Shown here: one piece after another, positions 54,317-62,763 of the stretch
Layout of the letters: the number at the start of each line of letters is the position of its first letter
Numbering within the stretch: the stretch's first letter is position 1
DNA from: Solirhodobacter olei
Lineage (GTDB): Bacteria > Pseudomonadota > Alphaproteobacteria > Rhodobacterales > Rhodobacteraceae
DNA length: 64,000 bases
Assembly (NCBI RefSeq): GCF_004010155.1
Contig: NZ_RRYH01000017.1
Span: forward strand, 62,001-126,000
Direction of reading: 5' to 3'
Notes under the pieces: generated by a model
What the model was told of the DNA's origin: nothing
Database searches by the model: none
The model's input: only the letters and a program-made list of their open reading frames with translations
Position numbers and translations under genes: made by a program

Positions 54317-55186
54317 TCAGATCGCGGCCTTGCGCATCTCGTCGAGGTAGATCTCGCGCAGCCGGGCGGCGACGGGTCCGGGCTTGCCGGTGCCGATCGC
54401 CGTGCCGTCCATCTCCACCACCGGCATGACGAAGGTGGAGGCGGAGGTGATAAAGGCCTCGTCGGCCGCCTTCGCCTCGTCGATGGTGAATGCACGCTCC
54501 TCGACCTCCATCTGCGCCTCGCGGGCGAAGCGCAGGACGGCGGCGCGGGTGATGCCATGCAGGATGTCGTCCGACAGGTCGCGGGTGATGACCTTGTTGC
54601 CCTTGACGATATAGGCGTTGTTCGAAGTGCCTTCGGTGACGTACCCGTCCTCGACCAGCCAGGCATCGTCGGCCCCGGCCTTCTTGGCCATCATCTTGCC
54701 CATAGAGGGGTAGAGGAGCTGCACCGTCTTGATGTCGCGGCGGCCCCAGCGGATGTCCTCGATCGAGATCACCTTCATGCCCACCTTCGCCATCGGGCTG
54801 TCGGCCATGCCGGGCTTCGACTGGGTGAAGAGCACCAGCGTCGGTTTCACCGAGGCGGGCGGGAAGGCGAAGTCGCGGTCGCCCGGGTTACCGCGCGTGA
54901 CCTGCAGGTAGATCATCCCGTCCGTGATCCCATTCCGGGTGACAAGCTCGCGGTGGATCGCCAGCAGTTCCTCGTCCGAGCAGGGCGAGGCCATGTCGAG
55001 CTCGCCCAGGCTGCGGGCAAGGCGCGCGGCGTGGCCGGCGAAATCGATAAGCTTGCCGCCGAGGACCGAGGTCACCTCGTAAACGGCATCCGACATCAGG
55101 AAGCCGCGGTCGAAGATCGAGACCTTGGCCTCTTCCTCGGGCAGGTACTCGCCGTTGACATAGACGGTGCGGCTCATCTCGGTCAT
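54317..55186 (-). CDS. dat: D-amino-acid transaminase
   Basis: 289-residue class IV PLP aminotransferase. PLP lysine K150 is in RRDIKTVQLLYPSM, with EGTSNNAYIV for phosphate binding and the Arg/Tyr-rich N-terminal SIFDRGFLMSDAVYEV. Comparable to D-alanine/D-glutamate transaminases; branched-chain aminotransferase and 4-amino-4-deoxychorismate lyase share the fold but the length and motif context favour Dat. It overlaps the next upstream gene by four bases and lies in a group with dgcA and dgcN. Confidence 0.87.
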   Translation of the reverse strand: MTEMSRTVYVNGEYLPEEEAKVSIFDRGFLMSDAVYEVTSVLGGKLIDFAGHAARLARSLGELDMASPCSDEELLAIHRELVTRNGITDGMIYLQVTRGNPGDRDFAFPPASVKPTLVLFTQSKPGMADSPMAKVGMKVISIEDIRWGRRDIKTVQLLYPSMGKMMAKKAGADDAWLVEDGYVTEGTSNNAYIVKGNKVITRDLSDDILHGITRAAVLRFAREAQMEVEERAFTIDEAKAADEAFITSASTFVMPVVEMDGTAIGTGKPGPVAARLREIYLDEMRKAAI

Positions 55187-55905
55187 CCTTCCTTTTCGCC
55201 CGGGCCCCCGGGGGTGTCGAAACAGATCGCGGCGCCTGTGGCGAGCGATTTCACGCAGGCTGCCTGCAGGACGCGGCAGCTATAGACCGCAAGCGGCTGC
55301 GCCTGCCAGAGGGATCCCGCGCGGGGCGCGAGATCGGCGAGCGCCGGGTCCTCGTGGGTCAGCCCGTCCGGGATGCCGAGCGCCTCGGCGATCCGCGCAA
55401 GTTCGGCTGCGAGGCGGGGGGCGGAACCGAGGGGCCAGTAGCTCTCCGTCCCCTTCGGCATCTTCACCGGCACCAGGGGCAGCGCGAAGTCGGCTGGGAC
55501 ATAGGCGCCCTCGCTGTCGGAATGGACGGTCAGATGCGCGAAGGGCGGCGGCTCGATGACGCGGCGGCGACCGAAGAGGATGCGCCGCTGCGGCCGTCGG
55601 GCGGCGAAGACATGCGGCAGGATGGCCTCGAAAAGCGCCGTCTCCGTGGGCGTGTCGCGCCCGTCGATGGGGCGGTCCCCGGGGATCGGGCGACCCTTCC
55701 AGATCAGCCCCGCGATCTCGCCCAGCGCATGGAGCGCCTCGGGGCCGGGCAGCGTGGCCTGCCAGCCTTGGCCTTCGGCCTCCGGCTCGCGGTGCCAGTC
55801 GAGCTTGGCCTCGTCGAGGGCCTGATTGATCCCGGCAAGCTCTTTCGCGAAACGGGCAGCCGCCGCGCCCTCGCGGGGCTGCCCTACGGTGACGAGAAGG
55901 CTCAT
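55183..55905 (-). CDS. Unknown protein linked to D-amino-acid genes
   Basis: 240-residue soluble protein without signal peptide or membrane span. I recognise no domain. Notable are a charged, helical N-terminus (GAAAARFAKELAGINQALDEAKLDWHREPEAEGQGW), the motif FAARRPQRRILFGRRRVIEPPPFAHLTVHSD, and three Cys near the end (YSCRVLQAACVKSLATGAAICFD). Its last codons overlap dat as ATGA, implying joint translation, and it lies 37 bases downstream of dgcA. A role in the same pathway is inferred from position only. Confidence 0.7.
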   Translation of the reverse strand: MSLLVTVGQPREGAAAARFAKELAGINQALDEAKLDWHREPEAEGQGWQATLPGPEALHALGEIAGLIWKGRPIPGDRPIDGRDTPTETALFEAILPHVFAARRPQRRILFGRRRVIEPPPFAHLTVHSDSEGAYVPADFALPLVPVKMPKGTESYWPLGSAPRLAAELARIAEALGIPDGLTHEDPALADLAPRAGSLWQAQPLAVYSCRVLQAACVKSLATGAAICFDTPGGPGEKEG

Positions 55906-55942
55906 CGGACGTTGGGCCGGGCGGAAGTGCAGCCGCCTGGGG

Positions 55943-56905
55943 TCACCCCCAGAGCTCCCGCTTCGGGGGGTGTACGCCGGCGCTGTCGTATTCCAGCGGG
56001 GTCGCGCGGTCCTCGGCCAGCAGGAGCGGCCCGTCGAGGTCGGTATACTCGGCGCCCTGCGCCGCCAGCACCGCCGGGGCCATGGCCAGCGAGGATCCGA
56101 CCATGCAGCCGACCATCACGCCGTAGCCCTGGGCGCGGGCGAGATCGCGCAGCGCCAGAGCCTCGGTCAGCCCGCCGGTCTTGTCGAGCTTGATGTTCAC
56201 CATGTCGTACTTGCCGGCGAGATCGGCCAGCGTCGCGCGGTCATGGCAGCTTTCGTCGGCACAGATCGGGACGGGGCGGGCGATCTCGGCCAGTGCCTCG
56301 TCGGCACCGGCGGGCAACGGCTGTTCGACCAGCGCCACGCCGAGGCGTTCCAGATGCGGGGCGAGATCTGCGTAGATGTCGGTCGTCCAGCCCTCGTTCG
56401 CGTCGACGATGATGCGCGCGCCCGGGGCGCCGGCGCGGACGGCGGCGAGGCGGGCGATGTCATCGGCGGTCCCGAGCTTGATCTTCAGAAGCGGGCGATG
56501 GGCGTTCTTCGCCGCCTCCGCGCGCATGTTGTCCGGATCGTCCAGCGACAGCGTGAAGGCGGTGATCTGCGGCTTCGGCGCGGGCAGCCCGGCGAGTTCC
56601 CACACCCGCTTGCCGGCGCGCTTCGCCTCCCAGTCCCACAGCGCGCAGTCGACGGCGTTGCGCGCGGCGCCGGGCGGCAGCGCCTCCTGCAGTTCCAGGC
56701 GCGAGATCCCCTCGGGCAGGCCCTCGATCTGGGCCGCGACCGAATCGAGGCTTTCGCCGTAGCGGGCGTAGGGCACGCACTCGCCCCGGCCGGTGATCCC
56801 GTCGCGGGCGATCTGGACGGTCAGCACCTTCGCCTCGGTCCGCGACCCGCGGGAGATGGTGAAGACCTGGGCCAGGCGGAAGGTGTCGCGGGTGACGGTG
56901 AGCAT
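55943..56905 (-). CDS. dgcA: N-acetyl-D-glutamate racemase-like (DgcA), enolase superfamily
   Basis: 320-residue member of the muconate-cycloisomerase/dipeptide-epimerase subgroup. Catalytic K-x-K (K141-I-K143), metal ligands D168 (IIVDANEG), E194 (LVEQPL), D217 (CADESCHD) and the second acid-base Lys in NIKLDKTGG (239-242). Such neighbours of DgcN are proposed to racemise N-acetyl-D-glutamate to the L form; L-Ala-D/L-Glu epimerase is the main alternative. ATG 56903-56905; 56 upstream in-frame codons are unconserved. Confidence 0.85.
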   Translation of the reverse strand: MLTVTRDTFRLAQVFTISRGSRTEAKVLTVQIARDGITGRGECVPYARYGESLDSVAAQIEGLPEGISRLELQEALPPGAARNAVDCALWDWEAKRAGKRVWELAGLPAPKPQITAFTLSLDDPDNMRAEAAKNAHRPLLKIKLGTADDIARLAAVRAGAPGARIIVDANEGWTTDIYADLAPHLERLGVALVEQPLPAGADEALAEIARPVPICADESCHDRATLADLAGKYDMVNIKLDKTGGLTEALALRDLARAQGYGVMVGCMVGSSLAMAPAVLAAQGAEYTDLDGPLLLAEDRATPLEYDSAGVHPPKRELWG

Positions 56906-56981
56906 CGGCGCCTCCTCGGGCCTCACCGGGCCCGACGGCTGGCCTCGGCGGGGCCGAGGGCCGCGGGGCCCGGGAAAAGGG

Positions 56982-57983
56982 TCAGATTGCGGCCAGCGCG
57001 TCGACCAGCCTGCCGGCACCATGCCGGAACGGGTCGACGGCGGGAAGCCCCATCCGCGCCTCTGTCTCGGCAAGGTACGCCCGGGCGTCCTCCTCCGACA
57101 GGTGCTGGGTGTTGACCGAGATGCCGACCACCTGGCAGGCCGGGTTCGCCACGCGGGCGAGTTGCAGCGCCATGTCCCGCAGCGCCTCGAGCGAGGGCAG
57201 CTTGTAGCCCGGCAGGCCGCGCATATGGGCGCGCGTCGGCTCGTGGCACAGGATCAGCGCGTCGGGCTGCCCGCCATGGACCAGCGCCATGGTGACGCCG
57301 GAATAGGAGACATGAAACAGGCTGCCCTGGCCCTCGATCAGGTCCCAGTGGTCCGGGTCGTTGTCCGGCGTCAGGTATTCGATGGACCCGGCCATGAAAT
57401 CGGCGATCACCGCGTCCAGCGGCACGCCGTCGCCGGTGATGAGGATGCCGGTCTGGCCGGTGGCGCGGAAGCTCGACTTCAAGCCGCGCTCGCGCATCTC
57501 CTTGTCCATCGCCAGCGCCGTATACATCTTGCCGACCGAGCAGTCGGTGCCCACGGCAAGGCAGCGCTTGCCCGTCCGCTTCACGCCATTGGCGATCGGG
57601 TATTTGACCGACGGCACCCGCACGTCATGCAAGGTGCGGCCGTGGGCCTTCGCGGTCTCGACCAGGTCAAGCTCGTCGCGCAGCAGGTTGTGCAGGCCCG
57701 AGGCGATGTCGAAGCCCTGTTCCAGCGCGGTGTGCAGCACGGCCTTCCAGCTGTCCGAGATCACGCCGCCGCGGTTGGCGACACCGATCACCAAGGTGCG
57801 GGCGCCGGCGGCATGGGCCTCTGCCAGATCCATGTCCGGCAGCTTCATGTCGGCCTTGCAGCCCGCCATGCGGTACTGCCCGGCGGCGTATTCCGGGCGC
57901 CAGTCGCGGATGCCCTGGGCGACCTTGGCGGCGAGTTGGTCGGGGGCGTCCCCGAGGAAGAGCAGGTAAGGGGTCTCGATCAT
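56982..57983 (-). CDS. dgcN: D-glutamate N-acetyltransferase-like protein DgcN (DUF1611)
   Basis: 333-residue DUF1611 protein. Two-domain family with a P-loop-like segment CLAVGTDCSVGKMYTALAMDKE (about 143-164) and VSYSGVTMALVHGGQPDALILCHEP. In marine bacteria DgcN acetylates D-glutamate, after which DgcA racemises it. First gene of the minus-strand group; 76 bases separate it from dgcA, and an inverted repeat lies in its upstream region. Confidence 0.85.
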   Translation of the reverse strand: MIETPYLLFLGDAPDQLAAKVAQGIRDWRPEYAAGQYRMAGCKADMKLPDMDLAEAHAAGARTLVIGVANRGGVISDSWKAVLHTALEQGFDIASGLHNLLRDELDLVETAKAHGRTLHDVRVPSVKYPIANGVKRTGKRCLAVGTDCSVGKMYTALAMDKEMRERGLKSSFRATGQTGILITGDGVPLDAVIADFMAGSIEYLTPDNDPDHWDLIEGQGSLFHVSYSGVTMALVHGGQPDALILCHEPTRAHMRGLPGYKLPSLEALRDMALQLARVANPACQVVGISVNTQHLSEEDARAYLAETEARMGLPAVDPFRHGAGRLVDALAAI

Positions 57984-58332
57984 GGCGCATCTCCGTCGTT
58001 CGGCGCAGGATGGGCGATCGCGCGACGAATGTCTTTGGAGAGTTCGCGCGTGCGGGAGGGACCAGGCGAAGATTGTTCGATGATTGGTCAGTATCGTCGA
58101 AGAATTATGCGAAGCAGGATCGGCAGGGCGGAGAGTTCGACCACAGGCCGGGTGAATCGCGCAAGGGATCTGCGATCGGTGGCATGTGCATGATGTTGCT
58201 TACGCGGGTGGGCGCTCGCTGTGACAGGCCGAAGGGGGGGTGACGCTGCGGTGCAGAAAAGGCTTGCGATCCACTGAGCAATTTAATAACCCAATTTCGA
58301 CATCACACGACATATCGTTTCACGGAGACCGC
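57984..58332. other. Divergent intergenic region dgcN / malyl-CoA lyase
   Basis: 349 bases. It contains the inverted repeat at 58076-58101, a minus-strand CATAAT box (58105-58110) next to it, and an A/T-rich run at about 58260-58330 likely to hold the plus-strand promoter of the lyase. A short open frame of 77 codons here (58010-58243) has no protein-like character. Confidence 0.55.
58076..58101. promoter_or_regulatory. Operator-like inverted repeat upstream of dgcN
   Basis: TTCGATGAT (58076-58084) and ATCGTCGAA (58093-58101) are reverse complements at 8 of 9 positions with an 8-base spacer. The centre is about 105 bases upstream of the dgcN start and directly downstream of a minus-strand CATAAT box (58105-58110), where a repressor would overlap the transcription start. 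Confidence 0.5.
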
Positions 58333-59292
58333 ATGTCCTTCCGCCCCCAGCCCGCGCCGCCCGACCGGCCGAACCGCTGCCAGCTCTTCGGCCCCGGCTC
58401 CCGCCCGGCGATCTTCGCGAAGATGGCGGCAAGCGCGGCCGATGTGGTGAACCTCGACCTCGAGGATTCCGTCGCCCCCGATGACAAGCCCGCCGCCCGC
58501 GCCAATGTCATCGCCGCCACGCGAGAGATCGATTGGGGCCGCATGTGCCTCTCCGTCCGGATCAATGGCCTCGACACCCCCTGGTGGTATCGTGACGTGG
58601 TCGACCTGCTCGAACAGGCCGGCGACCGCCTGGACCAGATCATGATCCCCAAGGTCGGCTGCGCAGCCGATGTCTATGCCGTCGACGCGCTGGTGACGGC
58701 GGTAGAGCGCGCCACGGGCCGGACCAGACCGATCGGCTTCGAGGTCATCATCGAATCGGCCGCCGGTATCGCCCATGTGGAGGAGATCGCCGCCGCCTCC
58801 CCCCGGCTGCGGGCCATGAGCCTCGGGGCGGCCGATTTCGCGGCCTCCATGGGAATGCAGACCACCGGCATCGGCGGCACGCAGGAAAACTACTACATGC
58901 TCCACGATGGCGCGAAGCACTGGGCCGACCCATGGCACTGGGCGCAGGCCGCCATTGTCGCCGCCTGCCGCACGCATGGCCTGCTGCCGGTCGACGGGCC
59001 ATATGGCGACTTCTCCGATGACGAGGGGTTCCGGGCGCAGGCCCGCCGCTCCGCCACGCTGGGGATGGTGGGCAAATGGGCGATCCATCCCAAGCAGGTG
59101 GCGCTGGCGAATGAGGTCTTCTCCCCCTCCGCCGCCCAGCTCTCCGAGGCGCGGGAGATCCTCGCCGCGATGGAGGCCGCCAAGGCCCGGGGAGAAGGCG
59201 CGACGGTCTATAAGGGGCGGCTGGTCGACATTGCCTCGATCCGTCAGGCGGAGGTGATCCTGCGCCAGGCCGAGATGATCGGTGCCGCCTGA
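58333..59292 (+). CDS. mcl1: L-malyl-CoA/beta-methylmalyl-CoA lyase
   Basis: 319-residue CitE-like lyase that cleaves L-malyl-CoA and beta-methylmalyl-CoA in the ethylmalonyl-CoA pathway. NRCQLFGPGSRPAIFAKMAASAADVVNLDLEDSVAP, RINGLDTPWWYRDVVDL, IIESAAGIAHVEEIA and GKWAIHPKQVALANEVF fit Rhodobacter Mcl1 closely in length and sequence. ATG 58333 behind CACGGAGAC. Links acetyl-CoA assimilation to glyoxylate in organisms lacking isocitrate lyase. Confidence 0.93.
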   Translation: MSFRPQPAPPDRPNRCQLFGPGSRPAIFAKMAASAADVVNLDLEDSVAPDDKPAARANVIAATREIDWGRMCLSVRINGLDTPWWYRDVVDLLEQAGDRLDQIMIPKVGCAADVYAVDALVTAVERATGRTRPIGFEVIIESAAGIAHVEEIAAASPRLRAMSLGAADFAASMGMQTTGIGGTQENYYMLHDGAKHWADPWHWAQAAIVAACRTHGLLPVDGPYGDFSDDEGFRAQARRSATLGMVGKWAIHPKQVALANEVFSPSAAQLSEAREILAAMEAAKARGEGATVYKGRLVDIASIRQAEVILRQAEMIGAA

Positions 59293-59678
59293 AGTCCCCC
59301 GGGGGCCGCAGATCCGGGGGAAAATCCGGTGCCGATTGCCGGTATGCCCAGCTCCACAAAGGGGTTCACGGCATGCTGCTCCAAAGTGTAACGTTTTGTT
59401 GACAGATCGCCCAAATCCCGTGCAACACTGCCGGGATGCTGCGCGAATGCGCCGCAGCAAGCGAATCCCCGTCCGGGTCGGAGAGGAGGCCGCCCGGACC
59501 GAGGGAGGAGGGCGCGCCCCGGGGTCGACCCGGGGCGTCGCTATGTCTGGCCCCCGGTTACACCGTTGATATCGCCGCCTGCGGCCCTGCCAGGTCGCGC
59601 GGCCGCGCGCTTGGCCGGGCCGAGTTGCAATCGCCGGCGCCTCCGGCCATATAGTGCCGACGCGATCGGGAGCCCCAG
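59293..59678. other. Intergenic region upstream of accA
   Basis: 386 bases with no gene I can support. A TTGACA -35-like box (59399-59404) has a poor -10 (near GCAACA, about 17 bases on). Open frames of up to 90 codons on the plus strand (e.g. 59436-59654) are Arg/Pro/Gly-rich and lack a ribosome site or homology. Confidence 0.5.
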
Positions 59679-60638
59679 ATGCATTATCTCGAATTCGAAA
59701 AGCCGCTCGCCGAGATCGAGGGCAAGGCGGAAGAGCTGCGCGCGCTCGCCCGCTCCAATTCCGAAATGGACGTGGAAAAGGAGGCCGCAGCCCTCGACCG
59801 CAAGGCGGACGGGTTGCTCAAGGACCTCTACAAGGGCCTGACACCCTGGCAAAAATGCCTTGTCGCCCGCCATCCCGACCGGCCGCATTGCAGCGACTAC
59901 ATCAATGCGCTGTTCACCGAATACACGCCGCTGGCCGGCGACCGGAACTTCGCCGACGATCACGCGGTGATGGGCGGCCTCGCGCGGTTCAACGACGCGC
60001 CGGTGGTCGTCATCGGCCATGAGAAGGGCAACGACACCAAGAGCCGGATCGAGCGCAACTTCGGCATGGCCCGGCCCGAGGGCTACCGAAAGGCGATCCG
60101 CCTTCTCGACCTCGCCCACCGCTTCCGGCTGCCGGTCGTCACCCTCGTCGACACCCCCGGCGCCTATCCCGGCAAGGGCGCGGAGGAACGCGGCCAGTCC
60201 GAGGCGATCGCCCGGGCCACGCTGAAATGCCTCGAGATCGGCGTGCCGCTGGTCTCCGTCGTCATCGGCGAGGGCGGATCGGGCGGCGCGGTGGCTTTCG
60301 CCACGGCGAACCGTATCGCGATGCTGGAGCATTCGATCTATTCGGTGATCTCGCCGGAAGGCTGCGCGTCGATCCTGTGGAAGGACGCCAACAAGATGCA
60401 GGAGGCGGCCGAGGCCCTGCGGCTGACCGCGCAGGACCTGCAGCAGCTCGGCGTCATCGACCGCGTGGTGAAAGAACCGCTCGGTGGCGCCCAGCGCAAG
60501 CCGAAGGACGCGATCGAGGCCGTGGGCACCGCCATCGGCGCCATGCTGAAGGAGCTCGGCTCCAAGAAGCCCGAAGCGCTGATCCGCGACCGGCGGCAGA
60601 AGTTCCTCGACATGGGAGCCAAGGGCCTCGCCGCCTGA
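59679..60638 (+). CDS. accA: Acetyl-CoA carboxylase carboxyltransferase alpha subunit
   Basis: 319-residue alpha chain of the carboxyltransferase that makes malonyl-CoA for fatty acid synthesis. [18 protein letters not shown] at the N-terminus, [38 protein letters not shown], and [16 protein letters not shown] with the acyl-CoA-binding [20 protein letters not shown]. Works with AccD, not in this window. Confidence 0.97.
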   Translation: MHYLEFEKPLAEIEGKAEELRALARSNSEMDVEKEAAALDRKADGLLKDLYKGLTPWQKCLVARHPDRPHCSDYINALFTEYTPLAGDRNFADDHAVMGGLARFNDAPVVVIGHEKGNDTKSRIERNFGMARPEGYRKAIRLLDLAHRFRLPVVTLVDTPGAYPGKGAEERGQSEAIARATLKCLEIGVPLVSVVIGEGGSGGAVAFATANRIAMLEHSIYSVISPEGCASILWKDANKMQEAAEALRLTAQDLQQLGVIDRVVKEPLGGAQRKPKDAIEAVGTAIGAMLKELGSKKPEALIRDRRQKFLDMGAKGLAA

Positions 60639-60668
60639 CGGTTGCGCATGGCTGGACGGCGCGCGCGC

Positions 60669-61274
60669 TCACCACAAGGAGCGCGCCGCCCGGCCCGGCC
60701 ATTCCGCGTCATAGGCGGCGCCGTCGAAACGCCCCTCGGTCATCTCCCGCAGCAGGTCGCCCATCGAGGGCAGTCCCGTGCTCTCGTCCCCCGCCGTCCA
60801 GAACCGCGCCCGCATCAGGGCGCGGGCGCATTGCGCGTAGATCTCGGCGATCTCGATCACCGCGACGGTGCGCGGCAGCTTGCCCGCGCGCGCGAAGCTT
60901 TCCCGAAGCGCGGCATCGGCGGTCAGCCGGGCGCGGCCGTTGACGCGGATGACGTTGTTCGACCCGGGCACGAAGAACATCAGCGACACGCGCGGATCGC
61001 GCAGGATGTTGCGCAGGCTGTCGATTCGCTGGTTTCCCTGCCAGTCCGGCAGCGCCAGCGTTCCGGGGTCGAGCTCGCGCACCACCGGACCATCGTCGCC
61101 GCGCGGGCTCGCATCCGTCCCTTCCGGCCCGACGGTCGAAAGGATGCAGAACCGGGACCGCGCGATCCAGTCGCGGTAAAGCGGCGTCATCCGCCGCGCG
61201 ACCTTGGCCAGCGCGGCCTCGCCCGGCGTGCCGTAAAGCGTTTCAAGCGCTTCCACCGTTTCGATATATTCCAT
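60669..61274 (-). CDS. Pyridoxamine 5'-phosphate oxidase-fold flavoprotein (PPOX class, MSMEG_1061 type)
   Basis: 201-residue FMN/F420-type split-barrel protein. Conserved pieces: RSRFCILSTVGPEGTDASPRGD, ALPDWQGNQRIDSLRNILRDPRVSLMFFVPG and AEIYAQCARALMRARFW. This subgroup is annotated as PPOX class, MSMEG_1061 family; substrate unknown. ATG follows AGGGGAGAGG. Convergent with accA with 30 bases between them. Confidence 0.83.
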   Translation of the reverse strand: MEYIETVEALETLYGTPGEAALAKVARRMTPLYRDWIARSRFCILSTVGPEGTDASPRGDDGPVVRELDPGTLALPDWQGNQRIDSLRNILRDPRVSLMFFVPGSNNVIRVNGRARLTADAALRESFARAGKLPRTVAVIEIAEIYAQCARALMRARFWTAGDESTGLPSMGDLLREMTEGRFDGAAYDAEWPGRAARSLW

Positions 61275-61428
61275 TCCCTCTCCCCTGCCCCGGCCCGGTT
61301 TTCACCCTGACCTCCGTATCCGCCCTGGGAAATCGACCACACAAAAACGTTATTTTGCGTGATCATATCGCGAGCGGGACTTTGACCTATCGCAACGTTT
61401 GGCCGCCGAGGCGGGCGTATTCCGATCC

Positions 61429-61450
61429 GCGAAGCAGGAACATGCTTCGC
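61429..61450 (+). other. Stem-loop in leader of the cupredoxin gene
   Basis: GCGAAGCA (61429-61436) and TGCTTCGC (61443-61450) are perfect 8-base arms around GGAACA. It is 50 bases upstream of the cupredoxin ATG, with no U tract. It could be an operator or an RNA leader hairpin. A second short stem CCCG/CGGG (61464-61473) follows. Confidence 0.5.
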
Positions 61451-61499
61451 ATCTCAAGCGCCTCCCGAACGGGATGCGACGGAACTCAGGAGACCTGAC

Positions 61500-61955
61500 A
61501 TGATCAAGACCGCTCTCAATGCCGCTTTTGCGGCAGGCTTTGCTGCGACCCTCGCCCTGACGGCCGGCGTCGTTCCCGCCAACGCCCAAACCGCGACGGC
61601 GACCAAAACCATCTACGTCTACGCCGACCAGGCGGGCCTGATGGGCACCGACAAGAAGCACCACGACGCCTTCTTCCCGGCCGACTTCGTGCTGAAGGCT
61701 GGCCAGAAGGTGACGCTCGTCTTCGTCAACTACGACGACGCGCCGCACAGCTTCACCGCGCCGGGCCTGCATCTGAACGTCGTGATCAAGGCCGGCCATG
61801 ACAAGACCGGCAGCGATGGCGTCACCCCGACGACAACCACCTTCACCTTCACCCCGGCCGCGGCGGGCGAGTTCAAGTGGCACTGCGTGATGCCCTGCGA
61901 CACCTACTCGATGAACCGCCAGGGCTACATGGCCGGTTACGTCAAGGTGATCTGA
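61500..61955 (+). CDS. Secreted cupredoxin-domain protein with C-x3-C motif
   Basis: 151-residue exported protein. Signal peptide 1-29 (FAAGFAATLALTAGVVPANA). The beta-barrel cupredoxin part has H83 in DDAPHSFTAPGL and C-terminal WHCVMPCDTYSMNRQGYMAGY, giving H128, C129, C133, M138 and M144. C129-x3-C133 resembles the CuA loop of CoxB/NosZ, but the His that normally follows four residues after the second Cys is Ser137. So a one-copper or altered site is likely. ATG behind AGGAGACC. Confidence 0.82.
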   Translation: MIKTALNAAFAAGFAATLALTAGVVPANAQTATATKTIYVYADQAGLMGTDKKHHDAFFPADFVLKAGQKVTLVFVNYDDAPHSFTAPGLHLNVVIKAGHDKTGSDGVTPTTTTFTFTPAAAGEFKWHCVMPCDTYSMNRQGYMAGYVKVI

Positions 61956-61974
61956 GACGGTTCTATCCGCCAGC

Positions 61975-62008
61975 GAGGGGCGCGGCGTTCCTGGGGTCGC
62001 GCCCCCTC
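61975..62008. terminator. Hairpin between cupredoxin and plsC genes
   Basis: GAGGGGCGCG (61975-61984) pairs with (T)CGCGCCCCCTC (61998-62008), about 10 bp. There is no T-run on either side, so factor-independent termination is uncertain, but the location between two convergent genes fits. Confidence 0.5.
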
Positions 62009-62034
62009 CATGACCGGCAGGCCCGCGCGGGCGT

Positions 62035-62763
62035 TCAGACGGTGAACCCTGCCTCTGCCATCAGCCGGTTCGACGCCCCTTCCACCACCTCTTCCAGCTT
62101 CGCCATGAAGGGTTCCACCGCCATTCCGGGTGGGATCTCGGGCAGGAATTCGACCACGGCGAGGCCGGGTTTGCGGTAGATGCCGTGGCGCGGCCAGAAG
62201 ACGCCCACGTTGGTCGCGGCCGGCACGCAGGGCTGTCCGAGCTGGTCGTAAAGAAGCCCGGTGCCGACCTTGTAGCCGAGCTTGGCGCCCGGGGCGACAC
62301 GGGTGCCCTGGGGGTAGATGATAAGCTGCCCGGCCTCGTCCCGGCCCCTGGCCACCCCGTTCATCATCTGCGCGATGGCCGCGCCGCGGCGTCCGCGGTC
62401 GACCGGCACGCAGCCGATGCGCAGCGCGTACCAGCCCAGGATCGGGGCGCGGATCAGCTCTCGCTTCATGATGAACTTCGGGCGGGGCGCGACCGAGCAG
62501 ATCATGATGATGTCCAGAAAGCTCTGGTGCTTGGAGGCGATGAGCGCCTCGCCCGTGGGCACCGTGCCACGGATCTCGGTCCTCAGCCCCACCATCCAGC
62601 GCGCGGTCCAGCGCACCCAGCGGCAATAGGTGTGGACACCCGCAAAGGCGCCGCGGCGGTCGGCGATGGCCCAGGGGGTGAAGAACACCGCCATCAGCAC
62701 CATCATTGCGTACATCTGCACGATGAACAGCAGCGACATCACCCAGCGCAGCGGGTTCCCCAT
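62035..62763 (-). CDS. plsC: 1-acyl-sn-glycerol-3-phosphate acyltransferase
   Basis: 242-residue membrane acyltransferase making phosphatidic acid. N-terminal hydrophobic helix (about 6-35), catalytic H-x4-D in SKHQSFLDIIM, EPT/ arginine block CVPVDRGRRGAA and LIIYPQGTRVAPG (the FPEGTR motif). Coupled to ftsX: its ATG and the ftsX stop share one base (62763). Confidence 0.93.
   Translation of the reverse strand: MGNPLRWVMSLLFIVQMYAMMVLMAVFFTPWAIADRRGAFAGVHTYCRWVRWTARWMVGLRTEIRGTVPTGEALIASKHQSFLDIIMICSVAPRPKFIMKRELIRAPILGWYALRIGCVPVDRGRRGAAIAQMMNGVARGRDEAGQLIIYPQGTRVAPGAKLGYKVGTGLLYDQLGQPCVPAATNVGVFWPRHGIYRKPGLAVVEFLPEIPPGMAVEPFMAKLEEVVEGASNRLMAEAGFTV

Noticed and set aside
58010-58243. 77-codon plus-strand open frame between dgcN and the malyl-CoA lyase.
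   Set aside because: No ribosome site, no domain character; overlaps an operator-like repeat and promoter region.
59436-59654. 72-codon plus-strand open frame upstream of accA.
   Set aside because: Arg/Pro/Gly-rich composition expected of GC-rich noncoding DNA and no start signal.
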